DNA of 64,000 nt from Canna indica. Lineage: Eukaryota > Streptophyta > Magnoliopsida > Zingiberales > Cannaceae. The first letter of the stretch is position 1. The number at the start of each line of letters is the position of its first letter. Where the stretch lies: contig CP136891.1 in NCBI GenBank assembly GCA_034359265.1, forward strand, positions 84,090,001 to 84,154,000, given 5' to 3'. Below are positions 1 through 11,480 of this stretch, piece after piece. The notes beneath the pieces are model-generated. The model saw only the letters and a program-made list of their open reading frames with translations. It ran no database searches and was not told the origin of the DNA. The position numbers were made by a program, and so were the translations under genes.

Positions 1-97
1 GATCAACAACAGGAGGATCAGCAACATGAGTAAGTGTAGGAGTCTCACCGATCGGAAACTCCGAAGCTCTCCTGCGACGATAACCACGACCAGACAT
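1..97 (-). CDS. CACTA second gene (Transposase_24 type), 5' end only
   Basis: The ATG is at 97-95 on the minus strand and the frame is open to the left edge. The product starts MSGRGYRRRRASEFPIGETP, nearly the same as the start of the complete gene at 11807 in copy B. Only about 32 residues are visible. By comparison with copy B this is exon 1 of the accessory, probably DNA-binding, protein of the element. It starts about 75 bp after the stop of the transposase gene, in the same orientation, the usual gene order of CACTA elements. Whether the rest is intact cannot be seen. Confidence 0.8.
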   Translation of the reverse strand, partial: MSGRGYRRRRASEFPIGETPTLTHVADPPVVD

Positions 98-172
98 ATC
101 TGTCGAATAGACATATAATCAGATTATTGTATAAATAGTAGAGATATATTTAATAAAATATATACTTTACAA

Positions 173-3100
173 TTATTCCTCATCATCTGAATAATAGTCT
201 TCGACTTCTTCCTCTTCTTCATTTTCTTCATCTTCAGCTTCCTCAATTTCATGATCGTCATCATCAGCATATTCAACTTCTAATTGAATTGACGTTGTGT
301 CTGCATCCTCGAGTATTGGAATAATACGATCTACAGCAAGAGGATCATCTTCTTGATATAAACCATGTGTCATATCAGGTATCAGCTCATTTTCTCCTAC
401 TATCGGATCAATTTTTCCTCTACCTTTTGTCTTACAGACTACACGCCAATCTGCTCTATCTTTATTTCGAGCTGGATACTTCGCGTAATATACTTGTTCG
501 GCTTGTGATGCCAATATAAAAGGCTCATTTGCTGCCAATTTATATTTGTAATTAATCTCAACAAGTTTGTATTTTGGATGAACTTTCATGCCCCTTTCTG
601 TTGTATCGAACCAATGACATCTAAATAGAATAATTGATTTCAAGCCGAAGTAGTGCAACTTTATCACTTCTTCCACCAGTCCATAAAAATTCATATCACA
701 TTCAACATAGGTTGTCCCTTTCACACAGACCCCAACATTTATCATCTTCTTTGTAAATGCAAATTCAACCGTGTGAAATTTATACCCATTAATAAAATAT
801 CCGCTATAGCACGACACAAGTCGCGACGGTCCACTAGCAAACTCAAATATTCTTTCATCTATTTCAGCTCTGTGATCTTTGCTGTAAGTCTGAATCTAAG
901 TAGGGAAATCACGATTCCGTAATCTCTCCAATTCTTCATCGTTGTGAATAGAGTATTTTTGCACCATCTCAATGTCAAATATTTTAATGAATTGTTCAAT
1001 CTCTGGACAATTGAGTAATACATACAAGTGTGCCAAATGATACTCTTCCTCGCTTAAGTGTCGAGATGGACGAGAACCTAAAGCACGACCAGAGTGATAA
1101 AATATATTTTAACGTCCATCTGAATGTCGAACACCCCCGTCTTCGTTACGTGGAAGACGATCAAATCTTGTCTGTACTGTCGATTCAAAGTAAAATGAGC
1201 AGAATGTTGAAATTTCTTGGATGATATACGATTCAGATATTGATCCTTCAACAGCTGCAGTGTTCTTTACTTTTTTCTTCAGACGATTCATGTATCTTTC
1301 AAATAAGTACATCCACCGATATAGAACGAGGCCACCAACTCGTGCCTCGTATGCCAAGTGTATCGGTAGATGCTCAATCGAGTCAAAAAATACAGGAGGG
1401 AAAAGCTGCTCCAGCTTGCATATGATTTTAACAATATTATTTTCAAGTGTTGATATATCTTTGACTCGAAGGACATTTGCACAGATGTTTCTAAAAAACA
1501 TACTTAATTCAGTCAACAGACCCCAAATATTATCAGGTAGAAGATCTCGAAATGCTATCGTAGGTAATCTCTGCATGAATACGTACATGACAATCATGGC
1601 TCTTCATCCCTGCTATTTTGCAATCATCGACGTTCACACATCGAGATAAGTTTGAAGCATATCCATCGGGTAATCTAAGTTCTTTTACCCATTGACAAAC
1701 ATCTTTGATCTGTTATTTATTTAACACATATAGGGCATTCGGTTTCAGATATCGTCCGTTGACCTCTTGTAACGCCAACTCTGGTCTTTTACAAAGTATT
1801 TTCATATCATGCCGGGCTTTGACATTATCTTTAGTTTTTTCGGAAATATCCATCAAAGTGTTGAAAATATTATCAAACACATTTTTTTCAATGTGCATGG
1901 CATCCGAATTATGTCGAATCAATAATGAACTCCAATAGGGCAATTCCCAAAAGATATATTTTTTTTCATCCAGTTATGTGTTTGGCCAAAACCTGACACT
2001 CTTTCATTGCGACCAAATACTATATCTGGAAGTGCTGAAACACGTGCTAACATTTGTTCACCAGACAACATCGGTGGTGGCCCATCTCTTTCGACTCTGC
2101 CCTTAGTAAATTTATTACGATTCCGTCGATACTGATGATTAGCCGGTAGGAATCGACGATGACAATCAAAGAATGAGATTTTTCATCCGTTCTGAAGACT
2201 GATTGATTTAGAGTGTTCCATACAATACGGACAAGAGAGTCGGCCGTGACTGCTCCAACCAAACAACATGCCGTAAGCCGGGAAATCATTGATTGTCCAC
2301 AAGACTGCGGCCTTTAAATTGAAGTTTTGCTTCCGATGATAATAATAATTGACAGCTCCCTCAGTCCATAATGTTTTCAATTCATCTATCAAGGGTCTGA
2401 GAAATATATCAATTTCTTTTCGCGGACCCTTAGGACCCGGAATAATCATCGAAAGATAAATAAATTCATCTTTCATACACATTGACGGTGGCAAATTATA
2501 AACTATCAGCAGCACTGGCCAAACTGAATAAGGAGTTGCAGAATGTCCAAACAGATTAAAATCATCTGTGCACAATCCCAATCTTATATTTCTAGTATCC
2601 CTAGCAAATGAAGGATAATATGTATCCAAATATTTCCATGCTTCACTGTCGGATGGATGAGTCATTACTGTATCATCACGACTTCTTGCATGCCAACTCA
2701 TGTAGGGGGCTGTCTTTTCCGACATGAATAATCTTTGAAGCATCGGTGTTAGTGGAAAATACCGAAGCACCTTAAACGGAATATTTTTCTGTCGGACCGA
2801 TTTCTTCTCCTTGTAACGAGGATGTTGACATACAGGACATTTATCCAACTGCACATTTTCTTTATAATATAAAATGCAGTTATTTTGGCACACGTGTATT
2901 TTTTTGTACCCAAACCCCAATTTTCTCATTAGCTTTTTAGTCTTATAAAAAGTTGGCTCAAACTTATTATCAGTAGGCAACATTCCATTAATCAATCCAG
3001 TAATCCGATCATACGCAACCCCGCTGATATTACAATGGGCCTTGATGTTTAGGAGCTGTGTCATTGCTGAAAACCTAGTGAATTTAGGACAATTCTCATA

Positions 3101-3646
3101 CAAAGGTTCATCGGCAGCTTTCAACATCTCGTAAAATTCTGCAGCTTCTTTATTCGGTAATTCAATCTCTACCGCAGTTTGTACTTCTGTGATATCAACC
3201 GCCGTAGTATCTGGTGGGACTGATGTCTGAAGAATTGGCCGATCAACATTATCATTCAGGTGGAATTGACCTCCAAGACTATCATGTATCATAGTTCTAT
3301 AAGGATTAGATTGACTAGATGAAGAAGCACCAGCAGAGGAAGATTCACCATATGTCTGAACGACAGGATTACTCGACATCCCGACTTCATGTGACTCCCC
3401 GTGACAAGTCCATAGAAAATATCTTGGTGCAAATCCTTTGCTATATAGATGTAGAGTGACAGTCTCCCGATCCAAAAATCGTCCATTCAAACAAATGCGC
3501 CACAGACATCGGATTTGATCACCGATGTTAACAAAATTCCGATTCGAAAAAGCAAAATTTAGGAAGTACGTTACGCCTAATCGAAACTAATTCGTTAAAG
3601 CTCCACGATCAAGACGTCGGTACATCCAACTTCGATCAACCGACAT
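173..3646 (-). pseudogene. CACTA TNP2-like transposase, copy A, disrupted
   Basis: Domain order in the direction of transcription: an N-terminal transposase-associated domain (about 3646-3400), the Transposase_21 catalytic region (about 3150-1713), DUF4218 (about 1600-1109) and DUF4216 (817 to about 330), ending in an Asp/Glu-rich tail (stop near 173). Recognisable catalytic-region motifs include RLGLCTDDFNLFG, IPGPKGPRKEID and FLRPLIDELKTLW; MHIEKNVFDNI follows further on. The ATG at 3646-3644 was chosen because it aligns with copies B and C. An in-frame TAG at 3589-3587 replaces a Glu codon present in both other copies, and the frame changes several times between 2183 and 817. Some of these breaks may be introns, but the early stop makes the copy defective. 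In an active element the product would bind the ends and cut and join the transposon. Confidence 0.9.
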
Positions 3647-3710
3647 GATTCTGTCAATCAATGACAATTTCTTTGGTTAATGTCTTTAGATGAGATTGTC
3701 CTATTCTATT

Positions 3711-3916
3711 CGGGATTTATGTTATTTATATTGCACTAAGTACTTATTTTAAACGCTAACTTCATTCTAAATTTCGGCAGCATCTCCCTACAGTTCTCCG
3801 AATACGCATATCATCTGGGCGTGTATCGGAGAACAAGAGAGATATTGCCGAAATTTAGAATAATTAGTTAATAATTAAAAGAAAAACGTAAGTACAGTAC
3901 AAATAATTATATTCCC
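3711..3916 (-). repeat. Long imperfect hairpin upstream of transposase gene, copy A
   Basis: The two halves are inverted copies. The inner arms start with attctaaatttcggca at 3764 and end with tgccgaaatttagaat at 3861. The pairing extends outward with mismatches to cgggatttat at 3711 and attccc at 3911. It lies 65 bp or more before the ATG, in the leader. The same structure sits at the same place in copies B (8575-8785) and C (16925-17131). Confidence 0.75.
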
Positions 3917-4103
3917 AAATTGTCCAATCAGGGACAATTCAAGAATTGTACGTCGTATAAAAGATCATCTACTTCTTTTACACGAACATACAATCCCCGA
4001 ACGAATCTAAGGTTTTGCTAAATCATATCTGACTCGTCTATGCGTACGTGAAACATATCAACTCGTCGGATGGATGATTATTTTTTAAATGTTTCGAGAT
4101 AGT

Positions 4104-4270
4104 TCGAGTCCATATTGGACAATTCCGACACGAGTCCAAATTAGACGATTCCGGCATGAGTCCGAAGTGGACGATTCCGGCGCGCGTTCGAAGGGACGAT
4201 TCTGGCACAATGCCGAAGTGGACAATTCCGAAATTAATCTAAACCCTAAAAATTAATCTAAACCCTAAAA
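4104..4270 (-). repeat. 26-bp tandem repeat and telo-box motifs, copy A
   Basis: About five degenerate 26-bp units, each with a core like gtccgaagtggacgattccg, run from 4104 to 4232. Two AAACCCTAAA motifs (plant telo-box core) follow at 4241 and 4260. Copies B (8221-8376, motif at 8205) and C (about 17318-17470, motif at 17481) carry the same module with different unit numbers. The position upstream of the gene suggests the element's promoter region. A regulatory role is inference. Confidence 0.65.
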
Positions 4271-4659
4271 ATTAATTTAACAAATTAAACAATTAATCTA
4301 AATAATTAATTAAATAATTAATTAACAAATAAAAAATAAATAAATAAAATTAATCTACTATTTCTGGCGCCGGCGTTCAGTGTGTCCGGACATTGTACAA
4401 GATCCGGCGGCGGTCATCGGCCGATTACCGCCGATCGAAATCCTAAAAATAGGGTTCCGGTCGAATTTCCCGCCGGCCGCAACGGGAAGAGACGGTCGGG
4501 CGGCGATGAATACCTGAAATCGGCGGTCGATGACGGACGACAGCGTCGACAGCGGCAGCTCGGCGTCGGCCGCGGTAGCGAGAGGCGGGAGGAGGAGGAG
4601 GTAACGGCAGCAGCGGGAGGAAGAAGGGGTGGGCGCGATCGGCGACCTATATAAACTTA

Positions 4660-4785
4660 TCAGCAATGGCTCACTCGCCCGTTAGAAAGCCGTTGCTAAT
4701 AAGTTATCATCAGCAACGACTCATTTGTCCGTTAGAAAGCCGTTGCTGATAATTAAAATCATCAGCAACAACTCGCGTGTCCGTT
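4660..4785 (-). repeat. CACTA subterminal repeats, copy A
   Basis: Three repeats of about 40 bp built on atcagcaacg, cgttagaaag and ccgttgctgat. They match the long arrays at 13600-14003 (copy B) and 17850-18102 (copy C). In CACTA elements such arrays bind the element's accessory protein. The array breaks off inside a unit at 4785, where the gypsy LTR starts. Confidence 0.75.
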
Positions 4786-7167
4786 TGTCACACCCCAATT
4801 CCACAATGGTGTGACCGGCCAGGGTATACAAGCATACCCCGAAGCCTACTCAAATCACAACCACAGACATAAAACAAACTAATCACAGACCATAAAACAA
4901 ACTTTATATTTCAAACTCCAACCACTAATAAATGGTTATAGAACAAAATAAATTCGTCCTTTGATAAAGAAATCGCGGAAACATGAATATTCAACCGGAA
5001 TAAACTTTAAACAATGATTGAAACAATAATTAAAATAAAGAATCCCTAGATGAAATGAAGTACAATAAGTCTTGATACACGACTCTCGTTAAATCCAACC
5101 ACTATCCCAACTCTAACTTCGACTTATCACGAGATCAGTCCTGAACCTGCTGCTCCCAGCTGCGCTACTCCAACACTTCAGTGCTACTACTTGTCCTGAC
5201 CTGGTGCTGAAAGAAAACAAGAATACAAAAGTAAGTCCACATTAGACTTAGTGAGTGGCTCGGTCCTAAGCCCACCACTGTCCACAGTTGACAGTTATAT
5301 AATAATATAATGGCCGCATGATATATAACTTTCATAGTACAATGAATAAGTTCTTAACTCGGAATTGAATATTTTATTTATGTAAACCCAAAGCATAACT
5401 CAATTAATACGAGTCGGTCACTAGAACATGTCTAGTGAGCTTCCCGCCATGGTTCCCGAACTAGGTAGGCCCTCTAGCGTCGGTAACCCCAATTGGTTGG
5501 GAAAACCCTCCAACCAGAGCCACTCCGGGTCGGTCGTCAGTGTGGCTCGCTGACGAGCTTCCCGGTCCACACCTCCTCCGCTGATTAGCCCAACTGAACC
5601 CCCATGTCATCCACATACACAAACATGAACAACAAGAAAATAAATGCACCAACACCATAAGCACTTAATGTGAAACAATATTTCCACACCATATAATCCC
5701 AGCTTAAATAAAGTTCCTATGCCAATTTAACTTACCATCACAGTAAATACTAAAATAAAGCGATTTAGGAATACAAGACATTAACAACCTCACCCTTATC
5801 TCCCTTTCTTTATCCCGCACTAACTTTTCCCAAACATCTACCATTCTTCCGAACACCTACTGTTACAATCTTAATCAAACCAAAACTTATTGATTTCACA
5901 TTTCCTTTAAAACTTACCTACATTATGCAGTTACAAGATGAAGAGCAACATCAACAAAACAAAATTAAAGCCTTAATAACCTTCAGCCAAATATAATTTT
6001 AGCAACAATGAAATTTCAGCAAGATACAATCAAAATTTCAACTATTAAATTATACCCCAACATCTTATTGTGATAAATCTAATCAAATAAAAATATCATT
6101 GACTCCCCCAATTACTTCATCATTCAATCCACATCCTGCGGCCACCCAGAAGAAAGAAAATAATAATAAAATGAGACATGAAGCATGCAACCACTTCTTT
6201 TCTTTTCCAATTCCTGTTTTCACCTACAACAACTCCATACCTACTGTCATGAACCCCACTCATAAGAATTTTTGTTGACTGATTAAAGTGATCAACATCC
6301 CCTTTTCTTCATGTGGCTACTAGGAAGAGTGAAATCCTGTAGCCGCTTGAATCGAATTGGGGTTTCTATACCATGTTCAGCCGTACCAATTAATTCCAAG
6401 TATGAAATCTTTCTTTTATCTAAAACGCATGGAACAGGGGAGAGGCGCTCGCCCCTGTTCTTGGTCGAGCGACCTTGAACAGGGAAGGAGGCGCCCAGCC
6501 CTAATTGAAGGCTAGCAATGACTGAGAACCAACCAAATCAACACAATAACCACGCAACAACGAGGAAACTTCCAGATATAACAGATTCACATTAGATTTA
6601 GCAACGAAATCAAGCAAGAACAAGAATGGGGAGGCGTCGGCTTGACATCCAAAAGCAAGGAAAGAGGAGGTTAAATCTCTCACAGGTAAGGGAAATCGAA
6701 GTGGAAGACGCTCTCCAAAGCCCTTGATTCGATGATCACCGGCGACGGCAACACAACCGGCGGGAATCCTTCTTCCAACGCCTCCTCCGTCGCCCTCTAT
6801 CGCTGCCTCTCTTCTCCCCTCTTTTTTTTTTTTTAATTTTTGGGTGTGTGTGGCTGTAGCAACCACACACACCACACACCAAATAAACCCTTTTTTTTAC
6901 AATTCTACCCCTCACTTAACCCAACTGCGGCTTCTACCCAACTCGACCCACACTTGCCCAAATTAGATTCTGATCGAGTCGTCGGACTCGACTCAACTAA
7001 TAATCCAAAACCTAAAATAAAATAAATAAAACAAAACACTAAACACGCGCAAAGGCCTCACCTTAATTCACATTATCCGACACTTCTTCCGACCCGCTTC
7101 GATGCGCATCCACATCGTCCGGCTGAAAATAACTAAATTAAATTATATAAAATTTACGGATGTAACA
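4786..7167 (-). repeat. 3' LTR of Tekay-type gypsy retrotransposon
   Basis: It starts TGTCACACCCC and ends GGATGTAACA, an imperfect TG...CA inverted pair, and is 2382 bp long. It directly follows the polypurine tract at 7184-7168, as the 3' LTR of a minus-strand element should. Its left flank is the interrupted subterminal repeat of CACTA copy A. The matching 5' LTR is missing, because the element is cut at 15871. A related LTR in the opposite orientation is at 36094-38803, sharing the stretch around 5420-5540. Short open frames inside it look fortuitous. Confidence 0.82.
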
Positions 7168-7184
7168 ATCTTCCCCCCTTAAAG
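7168..7184 (-). other. Polypurine tract of gypsy element
   Basis: On the minus strand the sequence reads tttaaggggggaagat immediately before TGTTACATCC, the start of the 3' LTR. This is the typical second-strand priming site of plant chromoviruses and it fixes the LTR boundary. Confidence 0.8.
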
Positions 7185-7201
7185 AAAATTCGACCTCGAA
7201 T

Positions 7202-7853
7202 TTAGGGTAGAAAAGAACTCACCAAGGAATCAAAAAGATAAGGATACTTCTCACTCATCGCACTCTCCACCTCCCAGGTAGCTTCTTGACTAGTATGGTG
7301 TTCCCAACGGACCTTCACCAGCGGAACTTTCTTAGATCTCAGCTTCTTAATCTGGCGATCCAAAATCTCTACAGGTTTCTCCTCATATGAGATTGTCGAA
7401 TCAACCTCCACCACTGACGGCTCAAGTACATGAGTCTCATCCCTAACGTACCGCTTCAACATCGAAACATGAAACACTGGATGCACCCTATCTAGGCTAG
7501 GCGGTAAGGCCAACTCATAAGCTACGGCTCCTCTTCGCCGTAAGATAGGAAAAGGTCCTATGAACCTAGGACTTAATTTCCCCTTCTTTCCAAACCTCAC
7601 CACTCCCTCCATAGGAAACACCTTCAAAAACACTAACTCCCCCTCTGCGAACTCAATATCTCGGGCATTTCCATCTGCATACATCTTCTGACGACTTTGG
7701 GCTGCCAACAATCGATCATTAATCAATTTTACTTTTTCCACGGCATCCTGCACCAAAACGGGCCCCAACAAATGAGACTCCCCAGCCTCGAACCACCCCA
7801 CTGGGGATCTACATCGCCGTCCATACAGGGCCTCAAAAGGCGACATACCAATA
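7202..7853 (-). pseudogene. Gypsy pol, C-terminal part: integrase end and chromodomain
   Basis: On the minus strand the frame starts at SIGMSPFEALYGRRCRSP, the conserved end of the integrase core of plant Ty3/gypsy elements. It runs through the integrase C-terminal domain (VFLKVFPMEGVVRFGKKGKL) to a chromodomain (EEKPVEILDRQIKKLRSKKV, then VRWEHHTSQEATWE), with the stop at 7202. The chromodomain and the GPFPILRRRG segment suggest the Tekay/Del lineage. It is the continuation of the pol fragment at 14004-15871; CACTA copy B lies between them. The frame happens to continue a further 40 codons into CACTA sequence, giving a chance fusion. Comparison with the family suggests about 55-60 integrase codons, including the catalytic Glu region, are missing at the break. 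Confidence 0.9.
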
Positions 7854-8220
7854 CTGCCGCTGTTGCCGACGCCGACGACGCCGACGACGCCTCTTCCTCC
7901 TCCCGCTGCTGCCGACTTGTTCAGGTATGCCTCGTCGGCCGGCCGTCTCTTCCCGTTGCGACCGGCGGGAATCAATCCGACCGAAACCCTATTTCTAGGG
8001 TTTCGGCCAGCGGCGGTCGGCCGATGGCCACCGCCGGACCTTGTACAGTGGCCGGACAGTGTGTCTGTCCACTGTACGCCGGCGCCGGAGGGTGGACTCC
8101 GGCGCCGAAATTTATAATTTTATATATAATTTATATTGTTTTATAATTGTTAATTAATTATTTTATATTTGTTAATTAATCGTTTAATTTGTTAGATTAA
8201 TTATTAGGGTTTAGATTAAT

Positions 8221-8376
8221 TTCGGACGCGCGTCGGAATCGTCCACTTCGGACGCGCGCCGGAATCGTCCAATTCGGACTCGCGCCGGAATCGTCCACTT
8301 CGGACGCGCGCTAGAATCTTCCACTTCGGACCCACGCCGGAATCGTCCACTTCGGACGCGCGCCGAAATCGTCCAT
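8221..8376 (+). repeat. 26-bp tandem repeat, copy B
   Basis: Six units of 26 bp, each close to ttcggacgcgcgccggaatc plus gtccac, followed by a degenerate seventh. The match to 4104-4232 in copy A is on the opposite strand, as expected from the opposite orientation of the two elements. Unit number differs between copies. Confidence 0.85.
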
Positions 8377-8574
8377 TATGGACTCGAACTGTCTCGAAAC
8401 ATTTAGAAAATAATCATCCATCCGACGAGTTGATATATTTCACGTACGCATCGACGAGTCAGATATGATTTAGCAAAACCTTAGATCCGTTCGGGGATTG
8501 TATGTTCGTGTAAAAGAAGTAGATGATCTTTTATACGACGTACAATTCTTGAATTGTCCCTGATTGGACAATTT

Positions 8575-8785
8575 GGGAATATAGTTATTTGTAATGCACT
8601 TACGTTTTTATTTTAACTGTTAACTAATTATTCTAAATTTCGGCAACATCTCTCTTGTTCTCCGATACGCGCCCAGATGATATGCGTATTCGGAGAACTA
8701 TAGGGAGATGCTGCCGAAATTTAGAATAATTAGTTAACAGTTAAAATAAAAACGTAAGTGCAGTACGAATAACATAAATCCCGAA
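8575..8785 (+). repeat. Long hairpin upstream of transposase gene, copy B
   Basis: This is the best preserved of the three copies. Arms of about 90 nt extend from gggaatatagttattt and gcacttacgtttttatttta on the left to taaaataaaaacgtaagtgc and tcccga on the right. The tip lies around 8665-8685. Mismatches are scattered. It ends about 60 bp before the ATG at 8848. Confidence 0.8.
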
Positions 8786-10111
8786 TGGAATAGGACAATC
8801 TCACCTAAAGACATTAACCAAAGAAATTGTCATTGATTGATAGAATCATGTCGGCTGATCGAAGTTGGATGTACCGACGTCTTGATCGTGGAGCTTTAAC
8901 GAATGAGTTTCGATTAGGCGTAACGTACTTCCTAAATTTTGCCTATTCGAATCGGAATTTCGTTAGCATGGGTGATCAAATCCGATGTCCGTGCCGCATT
9001 TGTTCAAATCGACGATATTTGGATCGGGAGACTGTCACTCTGCATCTATATACCAAAGGATTTGCACCAAGATATTTTTTATGGACTTGTCACGGGGAGT
9101 CACGCGAAGTCGGGACGTCGAGCAATCCTGTCGTTCAGACATATGGTGAATCTTCCTCTGCTGGTGCTTCTTCATCTAGTCAATCTAATCCTTATAGAAC
9201 TATGATACATGATAGTCTTGGAGGTCAATTCCACCTGAATGATAATGTTCATCCAGTCAATGTAATCCCTATAGTTCAATACAATGTAATTCCTCTGCAC
9301 TACTTCGGCTTGAAATCAGTGATCCTATTTAGATGTCATTGGTTCGATACAACAGAAAGGGGCATGAAAGTTCATCCAAAATACAAACTTGTTGAGGTTA
9401 ATTACAAATCGAAATTGGCAGCAAATGAGCCTTTTATATTGGCATCACAAGCCGAACAAGTATATTACGCGAAGTATCCGGCTCGAAATAAAGATAGAGC
9501 AGATTGGCGTGTAGTCTGTAAGACAAAAGGTAGAGGAAAAATTGATCCGATAGTAGGAGAAAATGATCCTCCTGGTTTCTATCAAGAAGATGATCTTCTT
9601 GCTGTGGATCATATTATTCCAATATTCGAGGATGCAGACACAACGTCAATTCAATTAGAAGTTGAATATGCTGACACTACAACAAATTCGTTAAATATCG
9701 ACTTCGTAATTTTGACGTCTACTAAAGACGTCGAAATGTAAAATTATTTAAAAAAATTAATACAATAAATTTCGACGTCTTTAATAGACGTCGAAATTTT
9801 TTCGACATCTGACAAACATTTCGACGCCTGTCAACAAGCGTCGAAATATTTCGACGCTTGACAACAGGCGTCAAAATATTTCGACGCTTGACAACAGGCG
9901 TCGAAATATTTCGACGCTTCACAACAGTTGACAGGCGTCGAAATATTTGACTTATCGACGTCGCATATAGGCGTTAGCAGACGTCGATACATTTAACGTT
10001 TCGACGTCAGTTCAGCCGTCAAAAAAAAAATTATTTTTTATTTTTTTAACATATCGACGCCGGTCAGAGGCGTCGATATATTTTTTTAATTTTTTAAAAT
10101 AAAATTTCTTC

Positions 10112-10375
10112 CGCGTTCGTCGGAAATCGAGCGGCAGCTGATTCGCTGCCGCTCGATTTCCGCCGCGCGTCGGAAATCCAGCGGCAGTGAATCCGCTGCT
10201 GCTCGATTTCCGCCGCGCGTCGAAAATCCAGCGGCAGCGAATCCGCTGCTGCTAAATTTCTTCCGCGTTCGGCGGAAATTGAGCGGCAGCAAATCCGCTG
10301 CTGCTCGGGCGCGGCAGAAATCGAGCGACAGCGAATCCGCTGCCGCTCAATTTCCGCCACGCGGCGGGTAACGGG
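10112..10375. repeat. GC-rich palindromic minisatellite
   Basis: About four to five units of some 60 bp that alternate gagcggcagc-like and gccgctcgatttccgcc-like blocks, so each unit can fold on itself. It lies between the left subterminal array and the captured gene fragments. Open frames through it on the minus strand, rich in Arg and Ala, are products of the repeat. Confidence 0.7.
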
Positions 10376-10560
10376 CGGGCGAGCGCGCAATCACACGCGC
10401 TCGCCGAGGCAGGAGGCGGGAGATTTCCCGCCTCCTTAAGATTTTTTTAATAAACTTATAATTTTTTTTTAAAACATATTTTATTTATTTATATTCTTCT
10501 ACATCGTTCTTCTTCTTCCTTATTCTTCTTCTTTCTTCTATCAGCCCCGATAGAAGGCGC

Positions 10561-10623
10561 GTAATGGAGGCCTCTCGCAGCCCCGATGCAGACGTCCAGC
10601 CGCTGCTTCCATGAGAGCGGAGG
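10561..10623 (-). pseudogene. Captured fragment resembling a CrRLK1L receptor kinase
   Basis: On the minus strand 21 codons include PPLSWKQRLDVCIGAARGLH. This is the well-known kinase subdomain signature of the FERONIA/THESEUS group (usually LSWKQRLEICIGAARGLHYLH). The similarity breaks off on both sides, so only a small piece of the kinase domain is present. It is on the opposite strand to the chitinase fragment next to it. Because the match is short, a different receptor-like kinase is possible. Confidence 0.55.
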
Positions 10624-10892
10624 GTGGCCGGCGCTGCCGTCTTTACATCTCGCAATCCGAACCGATTCCTCGAGCCCCCCTTGCTGCAGCTGCTGCTCAT
10701 GCAGCTGGACTAGCTCACGTGTAGAAGGAGGAGCCAAGACGAGAAGCTATTCCTCTTCTCCCACTCCGGCCGCTGCCTCCATCGGCAGAACATCGTCACC
10801 GCTGCGGCCAACGTCAAGGCCCCACTTGGAGCCGGCACGGGGGAAATCGAGCAGGCGGAAATCGAGCATGAGCCGGCACGGCGGAAATATAT

Positions 10893-11111
10893 AACGTGGT
10901 CGTCTCCTTCAAGACCGGCCTGTGGTTCTGGATGAACAACTGCCACTCGCTCATCACCTCCGGCCAAGGGTTCGGGGCGACGATTCGGGCGATCAACGGA
11001 GCTCTCGAGTGCGACGGCAAGAATCCGGCGACGGTGAACGCTCGCGTTGGGTACTACAAGGACTACTGCAGCCAGTTTGGCGTTGACCCCGGGAATGATC
11101 TCACTTGTTGA
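10893..11111 (+). pseudogene. Captured 3' end of a GH19 chitinase gene
   Basis: About 72 codons from [16 protein letters not shown] through [16 protein letters not shown] to [21 protein letters not shown] (the last 20 residues plus Val), ending in what looks like the native stop TGA at 11109-11111. This is the C-terminal part of plant class I/IV family-19 endochitinases. The catalytic Glu residues lie upstream and are absent, so the fragment cannot be an enzyme. The frame is uninterrupted, which suggests a fairly recent capture. Confidence 0.85.
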
Positions 11112-11337
11112 CTTTTTTAGTTAGTGCAGCCAATATAATAAGTGGGATTGTTGAACATTTAATTTATCGAATAAAAGGTTTGCCCGAGAAATTAATTCAT
11201 ATTTAGTGCTTCTCTTAATTTTTTTTAAAATATATATATATATACATACCGACGCCTCTAATAGGCGTCGGTATGTTAAAAAAATATTTTTTAAAAAATA
11301 ATTTTTTTGACGACGGAGCAGACGTCGAAATGTTAAA

Positions 11338-11480
11338 CATTTCGACGCCTGCTGACGCCAATATGCAGGCATCGATATGTCGGACATTTCGACGCCTGCT
11401 GACGCCAATATGCAGGCATCGATATGTCGGACATTTCGACGCCGGCTGACGCCAATATGCAGGCGTCGATATGTCGAACA
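11338..11480. repeat. 47-bp tandem repeat at right end of captured-gene CACTA element
   Basis: Three units of 47 bp built on catttcgacgcctgctgacg, then ccaatatgcaggcatcgata. They form part of the right subterminal array and are nearly identical to each other, so the expansion is recent. Confidence 0.75.

Larger units (their letters stand above)
1..4785 (-). mobile_element. CACTA (En/Spm) element, copy A, truncated on both sides
   Basis: Minus-strand CACTA element. In its own direction (high to low coordinates) it has subterminal repeats, a GC-rich leader, a 26-bp tandem repeat, a long hairpin, the TNP2-type transposase gene and the start of a second gene that runs off the left edge. The right end is cut at 4785, where the LTR of a gypsy element begins. 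Copy C continues at the same place with more subterminal repeats and a terminal CACTACTAGAAA. The family assignment rests on the Transposase_21, DUF4218 and DUF4216 segments and on the related terminal sequences of copies B and C. Confidence 0.92.

Noticed and set aside
1221..1649. Plus-strand frames opposite the CACTA transposase
   Set aside because: Antisense shadows of the DUF4218 segment on the minus strand.
4382..4654. Open frames on both strands in the GC-rich leader (also 17582-17845 and 7863-8117)
   Set aside because: Arg/Gly-rich frames in all six directions from GC-rich sequence, not conserved in frame between the three CACTA copies.
6501..6875. 124-codon open frame on the minus strand
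   Set aside because: Lies inside the gypsy LTR, is of biased composition and has no recognisable domain; the 257-residue frame at 7202-7975 likewise owes its first 40 residues to chance read-through into CACTA sequence.
10094..10390. Arg/Ala-rich frames on the minus strand
   Set aside because: Produced by the palindromic minisatellite at 10112-10375.
10586..10894. Plus-strand frame of 102 codons next to the chitinase fragment
   Set aside because: Ser-rich, no family resemblance; overlaps the kinase-like fragment on the other strand.
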